Source: Chloroflexota bacterium (GTDB lineage Bacteria > Chloroflexota > Anaerolineae > Anaerolineales > Villigracilaceae). From it: a DNA stretch of 40,265 nucleotides. This document shows positions 23,313-30,861 of this stretch, piece after piece (position 1 is the first letter of the stretch; the number at the start of each line of letters is the position of its first letter). The DNA lies in contig JACRBL010000050.1 of the NCBI GenBank assembly GCA_016234485.1, forward strand, positions 1 through 40,265, given 5' to 3'. The translations under genes were made by a program, and so were the position numbers. Under the pieces are notes generated by a model. It made no database searches. It saw only the letters and a program-made list of their open reading frames with translations, and was not told the origin of the DNA.

Positions 23313-23365
23313 ATGCGTCGCACCTTGCATCTCAGGATTATTCCTCAGAGTGAGGTGCGACGCAT
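23313..23365. repeat. Perfect 13-bp inverted repeat with GTGCGACGCA core
   Basis: ATGCGTCGCACCT (23313-23325) and AGGTGCGACGCAT (23353-23365) are exact reverse complements around 27 nt. The core recurs at 1010-1096. Only a short TTT follows, so it is a poor intrinsic terminator. The rest of 23302-23534 has no gene; a TATACT at 23404-23409 could be a -10 for the next operon. Confidence 0.7.
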
Positions 23366-23534
23366 TTCTCGAATAATCAGATCGCTTTTAACGGAGGATG
23401 TTGTATACTGTCCCCGGCGTCCTTTCTTTACCGATACCCGTTGTTTATGTTTGCAAAATTTAACGATATGTTTGTAATCAAACTCCCCATCCCATTTCTC
23501 GCCTCAATTGGACATGCGATTACGGAGCGGCCTA

Positions 23535-24545
23535 ATGAATCAAATTAGGCGTCCTCTCGACGTTGCCATTCTGGAAGCGCTGGCCTATTCGGATATCTTC
23601 GACTATCCCCTGAGCCTGGACGAATTGCATCGCTACCTTCCCGTCCCCGCCTCGCGCGCGGACCTCGCGCCTGCTCTCGCCAATCTGCGCGGCCGCGTCG
23701 CAGAAAGGGATGGCTATTACTTCCTCTCGAATCGCGACGAAATCGTGGACATTCGCCAAGCGCGCGCCGCCGCGTCTGCCAAGCCATTTGCCCGCGCCAT
23801 GCAGATCGGGCGGATTCTGGGTCGCCTGCCCTTCGTCCGCATGGTTGGGTTGACGGGTTCCCTCGCCACGTTGAATCTCTCTAAAAATCCCGATCTTGAT
23901 TTCATGCTGGTCGCCTCGCGTGAACGCGTCTGGACAGCGCGCGCGCTGTCCCTGCTGGTGGGGAGGTGGGCGCGCTTGCTCGGCAACACACTCTGCCCGA
24001 ACCTCATCATCTCCGAGACCGCGCTCGAATGGCCCTTGCGTGATCTCTATTCGGCGCGCGAACTCTGCCAAATGATTCCCGTCGCGGGGATGGATGTCTA
24101 TCATCGTCTACGCGTAGCCAATTCCTGGACATCTGAATTCCTCCCAAATGCAATCGAGCCGCCCGTCATCGTTCTTCCAGAAGTTGCACTGCTGGAAGTC
24201 TCCCAGACTTCGGAAGTCTGGGGCGCACGCCTCCTGCGCGGCAAACTCGGCGATCGCCTCGAACTCTGGGAGATGAATCGCAAGGTCGCGCGCCTCTCGT
24301 CTCAGCCCGGGTTTGGCGAGGAGACAGTCTTCAACGCGGAAGTGTGTCAGGGCAATTTCCATCACCACCGCAAGTGGACGCGGGAGGCGTATGAGGAGCG
24401 ATTGGCTGATTTGGGGATTGTAGAATTAAATTCCTTTTTGATTCAACCTTCTCTAACCTCCCGTCATTGCGAGCGGTTGTTGCGAAGCAATCCCCTCCAC
24501 AGCCAGCAGATTGCTTCGTCGGGAAGAGCGCCCTCCTCGCAATGA
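23535..24545 (+). CDS. Nucleotidyltransferase-like protein
   Basis: A 336-residue protein opening the operon 23535-28705. Residues about 1-75 form a winged-helix-like domain (LEALAYSDIFDYPLSLDELH). Residues about 95-180 carry a polymerase-beta-type nucleotidyltransferase signature: VGLTGSLATLN followed by NPDLDFMLV, i.e. GS plus D-x-D. The transferred nucleotide and target are unknown. The start at 23535 has GGAG 7 nt upstream; a TTG nine codons earlier is possible. The last 28 residues (from TSRHCERLLRSNP on) and the stop codon are encoded by an 88-bp dispersed repeat (24461-24548), so the native C-terminus was probably shorter or lost. Confidence 0.75.
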   Translation: MNQIRRPLDVAILEALAYSDIFDYPLSLDELHRYLPVPASRADLAPALANLRGRVAERDGYYFLSNRDEIVDIRQARAAASAKPFARAMQIGRILGRLPFVRMVGLTGSLATLNLSKNPDLDFMLVASRERVWTARALSLLVGRWARLLGNTLCPNLIISETALEWPLRDLYSARELCQMIPVAGMDVYHRLRVANSWTSEFLPNAIEPPVIVLPEVALLEVSQTSEVWGARLLRGKLGDRLELWEMNRKVARLSSQPGFGEETVFNAEVCQGNFHHHRKWTREAYEERLADLGIVELNSFLIQPSLTSRHCERLLRSNPLHSQQIASSGRAPSSQ

Positions 24546-24548
24546 CGG
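24461..24548. repeat. 88-bp dispersed repeat, CGTCATTGCGAG family, copy 1
   Basis: The ends CCGTCATTGCGAG and CTCGCAATGACGG are perfect 13-bp reverse complements. The interior has a second inverted pair (CGAAGCAATC / GATTGCTTCG-like). A homologous copy in the other orientation lies at 33534-33623. This copy overlaps the 3' end of the nucleotidyltransferase-like gene and provides the ATGA that touches the next gene. Confidence 0.8.
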
Positions 24549-24559
24549 AACCACAAACC

Positions 24560-25978
24560 ATGACAACCATCCTCTTCGGCCAATCCTATTACCTGCGCTT
24601 CGACCCCAAACTGTGGGATGCTATGATGCCCTATCCGCCGCTGGGGACGATGTACGCCGCGAGCTACGTCCGCGCGCACGGATATGACGCGGCCATCTTC
24701 GATGCCATGCTCGCGGGCTCGGAAGCGGAGTGGGGCGACGCGCTCGATCGGCATCAGCCGAAATACGCGGTCATCTTTGAAGATAATTTCAACTACCTTT
24801 CCAAGATGTGCCTCCTGCGGATGCGGGAAGCCGCGTTCTCGATGATCCAGATGGCGCGGGCGCGGGGATGCGTTGTCATCGTCTGCGGGGCGGACGCGAC
24901 CGACCATTATGCCGAATATCTGGAGCAAGGCGCCGACCACGTCCTGCTCGGCGAGGGCGAGGAAACGCTCCTCGAAGCGCTGACCCGCCTCGAGGTCCAG
25001 AAAGAGGCGGAGGGCGTCGTTGGCTTGGTTTCACGAAGTACGCAACATGCAGTCCGTCGTCCCGATATCACAAATTTGGACGCACTTCCGTTCCCCGCCT
25101 GGGATTTGATTGACGTCGAAAAATATCGAAGCGTCTGGATGAAGAGGCACGGGTATTTTTCGATGAACATGGTCACGACGCGCGGCTGTCCGTATCATTG
25201 CAACTGGTGCGCCAAGCCGATCTGGGGACAGCGCTACAACTCGCGCTCGCCCGAAAATGTGGCCGCAGAGTTGAAGTGGCTGAAGGATATGTATCGTCCC
25301 GACCACATCTGGTTCGCCGATGATATTTTGGGATTGAAGCCGCGCTGGATCGAACGCTTCGCGGAGTTGGTGAAGGAAGCGGACGCGCTTGTGCCGTTCA
25401 AGTGTTTGCAACGCGCAGACCTGGTGACTGAAAAGACCGCCGCGGCGCTCGCTCGCGCGGGATGCAAAACCGTGTGGGTCGGTGCGGAGTCTGGTTCGCA
25501 GAAAATTCTCGACGCGATGGAAAAGGGCGACAAAGTGGAAGATATTGCCAACGCGGCGCGGCTCCTGCGCGCCAACGGAATCGAAGTGGGATTCTTTTTA
25601 CAGTTTGGTTACCCTGGCGAGACGTGGGACGATATTCAAAAGACATTGCAGATGGTGCGTGATTGCGCGCCCGATGATATCGGCATTTCGGTTTCGTATC
25701 CCATGCCCGGCACGAAATTTTTCGAGCGCGTGAAATTGGAATTGGGCGAGAAACAAAATTGGGTGGACTCGCAAGATCTTGCCATGCTTTACCGCGGCCC
25801 CTACCCGACGGAGTTTTATCGCGTTCTGCACGGACGCGTCCATCACGAGTTTCGCCTGCGCCGAGCCTGGCGAACGAGCGAAGCGCGCGGGTTGTTGCGT
25901 GCGCCGTACCATCTGATCGGCATCCTGCGGAGTGAAATGAGATTGAGAAAATTGAGGAGCCTGTATGTCAATCCTTGA
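24560..25978 (+). CDS. B12-binding-domain radical SAM protein
   Basis: A 472-residue enzyme. Residues 1-180 form a cobalamin-binding-like domain (PYPPLGTMYAASYVRAHGYDAAIFDAM ... HVLLGEGEETLLEAL) without an obvious DxHxxG, so it may bind B12 base-off or be degenerate. The radical SAM core follows, with the 4Fe-4S motif C210-PYH-C214-NW-C217 after TTRG, and the GAESGSQKILDAMEKGDKVEDI segment typical of this class. Relatives methylate or rearrange carbon centres in lipids, glycans and natural products. Two starts are possible: ATG 24542, which overlaps the previous stop and comes from the repeat, and ATG 24560, where family similarity begins. The 3' end overlaps the methyltransferase gene by 14 nt. 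Confidence 0.92.
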   Translation: MTTILFGQSYYLRFDPKLWDAMMPYPPLGTMYAASYVRAHGYDAAIFDAMLAGSEAEWGDALDRHQPKYAVIFEDNFNYLSKMCLLRMREAAFSMIQMARARGCVVIVCGADATDHYAEYLEQGADHVLLGEGEETLLEALTRLEVQKEAEGVVGLVSRSTQHAVRRPDITNLDALPFPAWDLIDVEKYRSVWMKRHGYFSMNMVTTRGCPYHCNWCAKPIWGQRYNSRSPENVAAELKWLKDMYRPDHIWFADDILGLKPRWIERFAELVKEADALVPFKCLQRADLVTEKTAAALARAGCKTVWVGAESGSQKILDAMEKGDKVEDIANAARLLRANGIEVGFFLQFGYPGETWDDIQKTLQMVRDCAPDDIGISVSYPMPGTKFFERVKLELGEKQNWVDSQDLAMLYRGPYPTEFYRVLHGRVHHEFRLRRAWRTSEARGLLRAPYHLIGILRSEMRLRKLRSLYVNP

Positions 25979-26780
25979 CCCAGCATTCGAGACCGTGGCC
26001 GAGGCCTACAACCGTAACGCGGATAAGTACGACGAGTTCATCGAGAACAATCCCAACCTGATGCGCATGCGCCAGCGCGTGTATGACGTTGTCACCGCGC
26101 GTCTGACTAGGGGCGCGCGCATTTTGGACCTGGCTTGCGGCACAGGCACGGACGCGATCTGGCTCGCGCAACATGGCTACACCGTCCACGGGGTGGATAT
26201 TTCTGGCGAGATGCTCGAGCGCGCAAAACAAAAGGCGGAAGGGTTGCATCTGCAAGACCGCCTTTCGTTTGAACAACTTTCCTACACCGATTTGAAACAA
26301 TCCAACCTTCAATCCTTTGATCTGACTTTTTCCAATTTCGGCGGGTTGAATTGCGTTTCGGATATCAAACTGGTTGCCGATAGCGTGCGTCCCTTGCTCA
26401 AGCCCGGCGCGCACGTCATCTGGGCGCTGATGCCTCCCTTCTGCCTGTGGGAATTTTCCATGCTTCTGCGCGGACGATTCAAACTTGCCACGCGCCGCTT
26501 TGCGGGTCGCTCCACAGTTTTCAAAGAAGGCTTGCATTATCCCGTTTTTTATTACACGCCTGCGCAGGTGGCAAAAGCCTGGGGCGCGGATTTCCAACTC
26601 GAGTCTGTCGCGGCGCTTTCGGTCATCACGCCGCCCGCCACTAACAAAGATTTCGCCGTCAAGCGTCCGCGCGCGTTTGAATTTTTGAGCAAGCTCGATG
26701 ACGCGCTCGCGCCCCGCTGGCCGTTCAAATATTGGGGAGATTTCACCATCGTCACGCTGAAACATGAGTCCGCTCGCTGA
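25965..26780 (+). CDS. Class I SAM-dependent methyltransferase
   Basis: A 271-residue methyltransferase. Motif I is ILDLACGTGTDAIWLAQ (about 48-64), followed by VHGVDISGEMLERAKQKA (motif post I, acidic Asp binding the ribose) and the DLTFSNFGGLNCV strand. The C-terminal half, with LMPPFCLWEFSMLLRG and a basic stretch, probably forms a substrate cap. The acceptor is unknown. It overlaps both neighbours (14 nt with the radical SAM gene, 17 nt with the flippase gene), so it is translated as part of one operon. Together with the flippase it suggests modification and export of a lipid-linked molecule. Confidence 0.9.
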   Translation: MSILDPAFETVAEAYNRNADKYDEFIENNPNLMRMRQRVYDVVTARLTRGARILDLACGTGTDAIWLAQHGYTVHGVDISGEMLERAKQKAEGLHLQDRLSFEQLSYTDLKQSNLQSFDLTFSNFGGLNCVSDIKLVADSVRPLLKPGAHVIWALMPPFCLWEFSMLLRGRFKLATRRFAGRSTVFKEGLHYPVFYYTPAQVAKAWGADFQLESVAALSVITPPATNKDFAVKRPRAFEFLSKLDDALAPRWPFKYWGDFTIVTLKHESAR

Positions 26781-27945
26781 GCGAAAAAGTTCCCTCGGCT
26801 GGAATTCGTTCTGGCTCCTCCTGGCGCGCGTCACCGCACAAGGACTGAACGTGCTGTTCGTCGCGTTGGCAGCGCGCAGGCTCGGCGTGACGGTCTTCGG
26901 CGAATTCAATGTCCTCGCGGCGGTCGTCATCTTGGGGAATGCCTTCACCACCTTCGGGACCGAGACCCTCATCATCCGCGAGACTTCCAGATCGGGACAA
27001 ATCTCCTCGCTCGCCGCGCGGACATTCGGCCTGCAACTCATCCTCTCGGCGCTTTTCTGGCTGACGGCTTTTCTCGCCCGCGCCTCCCCGCCGCTTTTGG
27101 TGTACGCCCTCAGCCTCTTTCCTCTGGCGCTCATCTCTGTCACGAGCGCGTTGTTGCGTGCCTTCGAGCGCATGGATCTCTACTGGGCGCTCAGCCTCCT
27201 CGGCGGATTGACCCAATGCGCGGCGATCTATTTTTCTCCCGACTTGCCGACGCTCTGCCTCTTCCTTTTCTTTGGGCAGACTCTCGTCGCGCTCCTCGCA
27301 TACGGACTCTGCTCCGCCTCTCTTCCTGACTTTCGGCTGTTCCCGTCTTTAGACGTTTTTCCCCTCCTGCGCGCCGCCTTCCCCTTCGCGGCGATGACGA
27401 CTCTCTCTGTGTTGACATCGCGTCTGGGAATTTTTGCGGTCTCCACGTTTGTGAGCAACCCCGAAACAGGACTCTTCGCCTCCTCCGTCCGCGTGACGGA
27501 GGCTCTGAAACTTGGGCATTACGCCATCCTCGGCGCATCCCTGCCGATGCTCTCGCGCGGCGCAATGGACTCGGCTAAGCGCTTCCGCTCCAGCCTGTGG
27601 ATGATGCTGGCCGTCAGCGCATTGTTCGCGGGATGCACGGCCTTTCTCGCGCGGCCATTGAGCGTGCTACTGTTCGGCGCGGAGTTCGCGTCCGCTTCGG
27701 ACGCGTTGGTCATCCTCGTGTGGAGTCTCATCCCGTACACGGTTGGCGCGTTTATCTCGGTGGCGCTTGTGGCGCGCGGCAGGGAATATGACTTGCTGAA
27801 AGCCATGTCAATCGCGCTGGTCGCGTTCTTACTCCTCTATTTTTTTCTCACCCGTCAACACGGCATGATCGGCGCGGCCTGGGCGGGGTTGATCGGCGAA
27901 TTGATTCAGGCCATCGTTTTGGTTATCACGCTTCGCAAAACTTAA
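26764..27945 (+). CDS. Oligosaccharide flippase-type membrane transporter (MOP superfamily)
   Basis: A 393-residue protein with about 12 membrane helices in the arrangement of Wzx-like flippases. The opening (NSFWLLLARVTAQGLNVLFVALAARRLGV...FGEFNVLAAVVI) is the family's typical N-terminus. Such proteins move lipid-linked saccharides across the cytoplasmic membrane. It is slightly shorter than most Wzx proteins (about 420-480 residues). It overlaps the methyltransferase gene by 17 nt and is followed after 4 nt by the nucleoside phosphorylase gene. No glycosyltransferase is in the operon, so the cargo may be assembled elsewhere. Confidence 0.88.
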   Translation: MSPLAERKSSLGWNSFWLLLARVTAQGLNVLFVALAARRLGVTVFGEFNVLAAVVILGNAFTTFGTETLIIRETSRSGQISSLAARTFGLQLILSALFWLTAFLARASPPLLVYALSLFPLALISVTSALLRAFERMDLYWALSLLGGLTQCAAIYFSPDLPTLCLFLFFGQTLVALLAYGLCSASLPDFRLFPSLDVFPLLRAAFPFAAMTTLSVLTSRLGIFAVSTFVSNPETGLFASSVRVTEALKLGHYAILGASLPMLSRGAMDSAKRFRSSLWMMLAVSALFAGCTAFLARPLSVLLFGAEFASASDALVILVWSLIPYTVGAFISVALVARGREYDLLKAMSIALVAFLLLYFFLTRQHGMIGAAWAGLIGELIQAIVLVITLRKT

Positions 27946-27949
27946 TCCC

Positions 27950-28705
27950 ATGCAACCCTCAGACTCCACCCCTGTCCTCACTCCCTCCGAACTACTGGCC
28001 TATCGCCGCGCCAATGGACAGTTGCCCAACTTCCCCGCGCCGCGGGCGGTCATCTTCGCGCCGCAGAAGAGTCTGGCAGACTACGTGCTTCGGCGACATT
28101 CTGTCAAACGCGTAAAAGGCTTTTTGGGAGAGTTTTACCTGCTCAAACGCACGAGTGGACAGGTTGCCCTCTCCACAGGTTTCGGCATCGGCGCGCCAGT
28201 GATCGCGGGATTGGCGGATGAATTTGTGGCGCTCGGCGCGAAGCAGTTTTTCTTGATCGGCATGGCGGGAAGTCTGCACCCCGATCTGTTCACGGGAAGC
28301 CTCGTCATCTCCACGGATGCCCTGCGCGGGGAGGGGGTTTCTCAACATTATCTGCCGCCAAGCGCCAGCGTGGAGTCTGACGCGGGGATGACGCGCGGGC
28401 TGGCTGAAATGCTCTCGAAGCGGACCCCGCCTCCCCGTCAAGGAAGAACGTGGACGACCGACGCGCCGTTTCGCGAGCTGCGCGAAGTCGTGCGGACGCG
28501 TCAGCGCGAGGGAGTCCTTGCCGTGGATATGGAGTCCGCCGCGTTGTTGTCTGTGGCGCGCTCCTACGATCTCCCCGCGGCCGCGGCCTTTTCCATCGCC
28601 GACCAACTCTCCGACGGGCATTGGCGGATGGCGCGCGACCTGCGTCCCGCACAACATGGCCTGACCGTCCTGTTCGACGCGGCCTTGGAAGTGCTGATGT
28701 CTTGA
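27950..28705 (+). CDS. Nucleoside phosphorylase (uridine phosphorylase-like)
   Basis: A 251-residue protein of the PNP/UDP phosphorylase family, which cleaves nucleosides with phosphate to base and ribose-1-phosphate. Features are STGFGIGAPVIAGLADEFVALG, the FFLIGMAGSLHPDL phosphate/ribose region, and the signature GVLAVDMESAALLSVA (ribose-binding Met-Glu). An unusual 30-residue N-terminal stretch (ELLAYRRANGQLPNFPAP) precedes the fold. Exact base specificity cannot be read. It is the last gene of the operon 23535-28705, 4 nt after the flippase gene; in this setting it may recycle a nucleoside released by the nucleotidyltransferase or radical SAM step. Confidence 0.9.
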   Translation: MQPSDSTPVLTPSELLAYRRANGQLPNFPAPRAVIFAPQKSLADYVLRRHSVKRVKGFLGEFYLLKRTSGQVALSTGFGIGAPVIAGLADEFVALGAKQFFLIGMAGSLHPDLFTGSLVISTDALRGEGVSQHYLPPSASVESDAGMTRGLAEMLSKRTPPPRQGRTWTTDAPFRELREVVRTRQREGVLAVDMESAALLSVARSYDLPAAAAFSIADQLSDGHWRMARDLRPAQHGLTVLFDAALEVLMS

Positions 28706-28739
28706 CTGCAACCGCGCGGCGCGGCCTGCGTAGATGAAA

Positions 28740-28768
28740 TTGCTTTTTGAAATAAAGTGTTATACACT
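28740..28768 (+). promoter_or_regulatory. Possible promoter for the two LiaF-like membrane genes
   Basis: TTGCTT (28740-28745) and TACACT (28763-28768) are 17 bp apart, four matches in each box. The AT-rich stretch around it contrasts with the GC-rich genes on both sides. Confidence 0.4.
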
Positions 28769-28798
28769 ATCTAAAACCCCTTGCTCAAGGAGAATACA

Positions 28799-29338
28799 AT
28801 GAACAAACAAAGTCGTTCCCAATTGGCGCTCGGCCTCATTTTGATTTTGGCTGGAGCCTGGTTTTTCGCCAAGGAGACGATCCCCGTGGTGGCCGAATTT
28901 GCCGATCAGTTTTTCCAGTGGCCCTACACGCTCGTCTGGATCGGCGCGCTGATTCTTGTGATCGGCCTGCTCACGGGCAACCCTGGCATGGCCGTCCCCG
29001 CGATGATCGTGGCTGGCATCGGCGGCATCTTCTACTATATTGAAGAGTTTGGTTCCTATTCCGACTGGTCGTTTTTGTGGGCGCTGATCCCTGGGTTCGT
29101 GGGCGTCGGCTCCATTCTGGCGGGCATTTTGGGCGATAACCCGCGGCAAAACATTTCGCGCGGTTTTGGCTTGGCGCTCTTCAGCGCGGCAGCCTTCCTT
29201 GTTTTTGGCGCGTTCTTCGGCGACCTTGCCCTGCTGGGCGAATATGGCCCCGCCATCGTGTTGATCGGCCTGGGTGTTTGGTTGCTTGGCCGGAGCATTT
29301 GGAAATCGTTCACAAATCGAGGAGGCCAGGATGCCTAA
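28799..29338 (+). CDS. LiaF/LiaI-like multi-pass membrane protein
   Basis: A 179-residue protein with about six short hydrophobic helices separated by Gly-Pro-Asn turns (QLALGLILILAGAWFFAKE, WIGALILVIGLLTGNPG, GFVGVGSILAGIL...). This pattern is common to the LiaI-LiaF transmembrane region and DUF5668-type proteins. AAGGAG lies 6 nt before the ATG. It overlaps the next gene by 8 nt. The two proteins resemble each other in layout and are probably an ancient duplication. In Firmicutes LiaF relates to cell-envelope stress, but that role cannot be assumed here. Confidence 0.78.
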   Translation: MNKQSRSQLALGLILILAGAWFFAKETIPVVAEFADQFFQWPYTLVWIGALILVIGLLTGNPGMAVPAMIVAGIGGIFYYIEEFGSYSDWSFLWALIPGFVGVGSILAGILGDNPRQNISRGFGLALFSAAAFLVFGAFFGDLALLGEYGPAIVLIGLGVWLLGRSIWKSFTNRGGQDA

Positions 29339-29948
29339 GCGTGTAGACCCCGCCATCGTCGGCGGTCTTGTCCTTATCCTGACGGGCGCGCTCTACCTTT
29401 TGCAAACGATCGGCCTGCTCGATAACGTGGGCGACGTTTTCTGGGGCGCGATCTTCCTCTCGGCGGGAGCGCTGTTCCTGTTCGCGTATTTCACGGGATC
29501 GTGGTGGGCGGCAATCCCTGGTTGCACGCTGGCGGGCCTCGGCGTGTTGATCCTCTTGCCCGATTCGCTTGAGAAATTTGGCGGCGCGGTTTTCCTCGGC
29601 TCGATCGCACTGGCCTTTTGGATGGTGTACCTAACCGCGCCGCGCGAACGCTGGTGGGCGCTCATCCCCGCGGGCGTGTTGACCGTCCTTGCCGTGGTCA
29701 CGTTCCTGCCCGACCTCGTGGGCGGGCACGCCTCTGGCAGTATCTTCTTCCTCGGCCTCGCGTTGACCTTCGTACTGGTGGCCTTGCTGGCTGGACATAA
29801 ATGGGCCTGGTATCCCGCGGCCGTATTGGCAGCAATCGGCCTCATCTCACTGCTGGCGTTGGAAAACCTGAGCAATTACATCTGGGCGGGCGCGCTCATT
29901 CTCGCTGGCGGATTCTTCATCTTCCGCGCCATGCGGCGAAGCGCCTGA
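29331..29948 (+). CDS. Second LiaF-like multi-pass membrane protein
   Basis: A 205-residue protein with about seven hydrophobic helices. It begins MPKRVDPAIVGGLVLILTGALYLLQTIGL, the same 'G.ilIl.G..f' opening as its neighbour, with the same spacing of Trp-Ala-Leu-Ile-Pro loops (WWAAIPGCTLAGLGVL, RWWALIPAGVL). The start codon lies inside the end of the preceding gene, with GGAGG at 29321-29325. A strong bidirectional terminator follows 21 bp after the stop. Function unknown; a membrane complex with the neighbour is likely. Confidence 0.78.
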   Translation: MPKRVDPAIVGGLVLILTGALYLLQTIGLLDNVGDVFWGAIFLSAGALFLFAYFTGSWWAAIPGCTLAGLGVLILLPDSLEKFGGAVFLGSIALAFWMVYLTAPRERWWALIPAGVLTVLAVVTFLPDLVGGHASGSIFFLGLALTFVLVALLAGHKWAWYPAAVLAAIGLISLLALENLSNYIWAGALILAGGFFIFRAMRRSA

Positions 29949-29968
29949 TTGAATCTCGATTCATAGCA

Positions 29969-29998
29969 ACGACCCCTGTTTTGCAGGGGTCGTTTTTC
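29969..29998. terminator. Bidirectional intrinsic terminator
   Basis: ACGACCCCTG (29969-29978) pairs perfectly with CAGGGGTCGT (29984-29993) around a 5-nt loop, followed by T5. It ends the membrane gene pair (stop 29948). It lies next to the stop of the leftward gene at 29999, which it precedes by one base, though an A-run on the left side is weak. Confidence 0.85.
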
Positions 29999-30730
29999 TT
30001 AAACTTCCGAGGATTCAACCTCGATCTCTGGGAAGAACTGGTGGATCGTTCCAGCCACCCAGCCGTGTAACGTGGCCGGCAATAGCGGGCATCCCAAACA
30101 TGCGCCTCCCAATTGGACCGTGAGGCGGTTGCCGTCCAGTGAAACGAAATCCACCGAGCCGCCGTGGAATTGCTCCACGTACGCGCTGACCCGCTCGATC
30201 AACGCTTTGAGTTGGATTTCTTTCGCGGGGTCTCTTGTTGTTGCCATGGCTTTCGTTCCTTTCTCTTTTTCAGCCGAAATAGCCTGTTCAAGGATTTCGC
30301 GTGCCTGTCGGTTGGCGTCCTTCCAGCGGCTGGACACTTTCGCCGCCAATTTGTCCAGGATGACGCGCCCCGCTTCGGGATGTTGGACGGCCAGCCCGCG
30401 CAAGTCGGCGCCGCGCACGCGGATGGCCTCCACGTCGTCCTTCGCCACCGCCCCCGACGTGTAAGCGGGGTTGCCCACCACAGCCGACCAGCCAAAGACG
30501 CCTTCCGCGTGGATCTGCGTCAGGTTGAGGGGCGGCCCATCGTAGGGTTTGTAGCGAATGGTCACTGTTCCGCGTTGAAGCATGTAGAGGTAAATGGCGG
30601 GGTCGCCCTGTTCAAAGACGACCGTCCCCGCGGGGCAGTTGAAACGGTGGAAGAGCGGCTCCAATAATTCCAGGGTCGCTTCGTCCAAGTCTTCAAACGG
30701 CGGGATGGTTCGTAAATCCTTGAGCATCAT
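29999..30730 (-). CDS. Cyclic-nucleotide-binding domain fused to a NifU-type Fe-S scaffold domain
   Basis: A 243-residue protein. Residues about 5-125 form a cNMP-binding beta-roll (FNCPAGTVVFEQGDPAIYLYMLQRGTVTI). A helix (about 125-160) links to a NifU C-terminal domain (about 170-240) with the cluster-binding pair C211-LG-C214 in GACLGCPLL. No DNA-binding domain is present. NifU domains carry Fe-S clusters to acceptor proteins. An in-frame ATG at 30247 (MATTRDPAKEIQLK) has AAAGGA 9 nt upstream and would yield an 82-residue stand-alone NifU protein. The start at 30730 has no Shine-Dalgarno but follows an AT-rich TAATAT by 4 nt; a longer frame to 30862 overlaps the divergent gene's start. Divergent from the TlpA-like gene. 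Confidence 0.82.
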   Translation of the reverse strand: MMLKDLRTIPPFEDLDEATLELLEPLFHRFNCPAGTVVFEQGDPAIYLYMLQRGTVTIRYKPYDGPPLNLTQIHAEGVFGWSAVVGNPAYTSGAVAKDDVEAIRVRGADLRGLAVQHPEAGRVILDKLAAKVSSRWKDANRQAREILEQAISAEKEKGTKAMATTRDPAKEIQLKALIERVSAYVEQFHGGSVDFVSLDGNRLTVQLGGACLGCPLLPATLHGWVAGTIHQFFPEIEVESSEV

Positions 30731-30861
30731 ACTAATATTATCGGAACTGCAAACTGGTACATAGTGGCATATTTCCTGAAAGCGCGGACATTTGTCCCGT
30801 CTATACATGGCAAAAGTATGATTGCGGGTTATACTGTCGTCCGAAAGTTTCGGAGAAATCA

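Noticed and set aside
23313..23365. Intrinsic terminator of the RIO kinase gene
   Set aside because: The stem is long and perfect, but the 27-nt interior is large and only three T residues follow.
25968..27173. 401-codon minus-strand frame opposite the methyltransferase and flippase genes
   Set aside because: Composition is Arg/Ala/Glu-rich with no recognisable fold, and the plus strand carries two overlapping genes with clear motifs. It is a product of high GC and codon bias.
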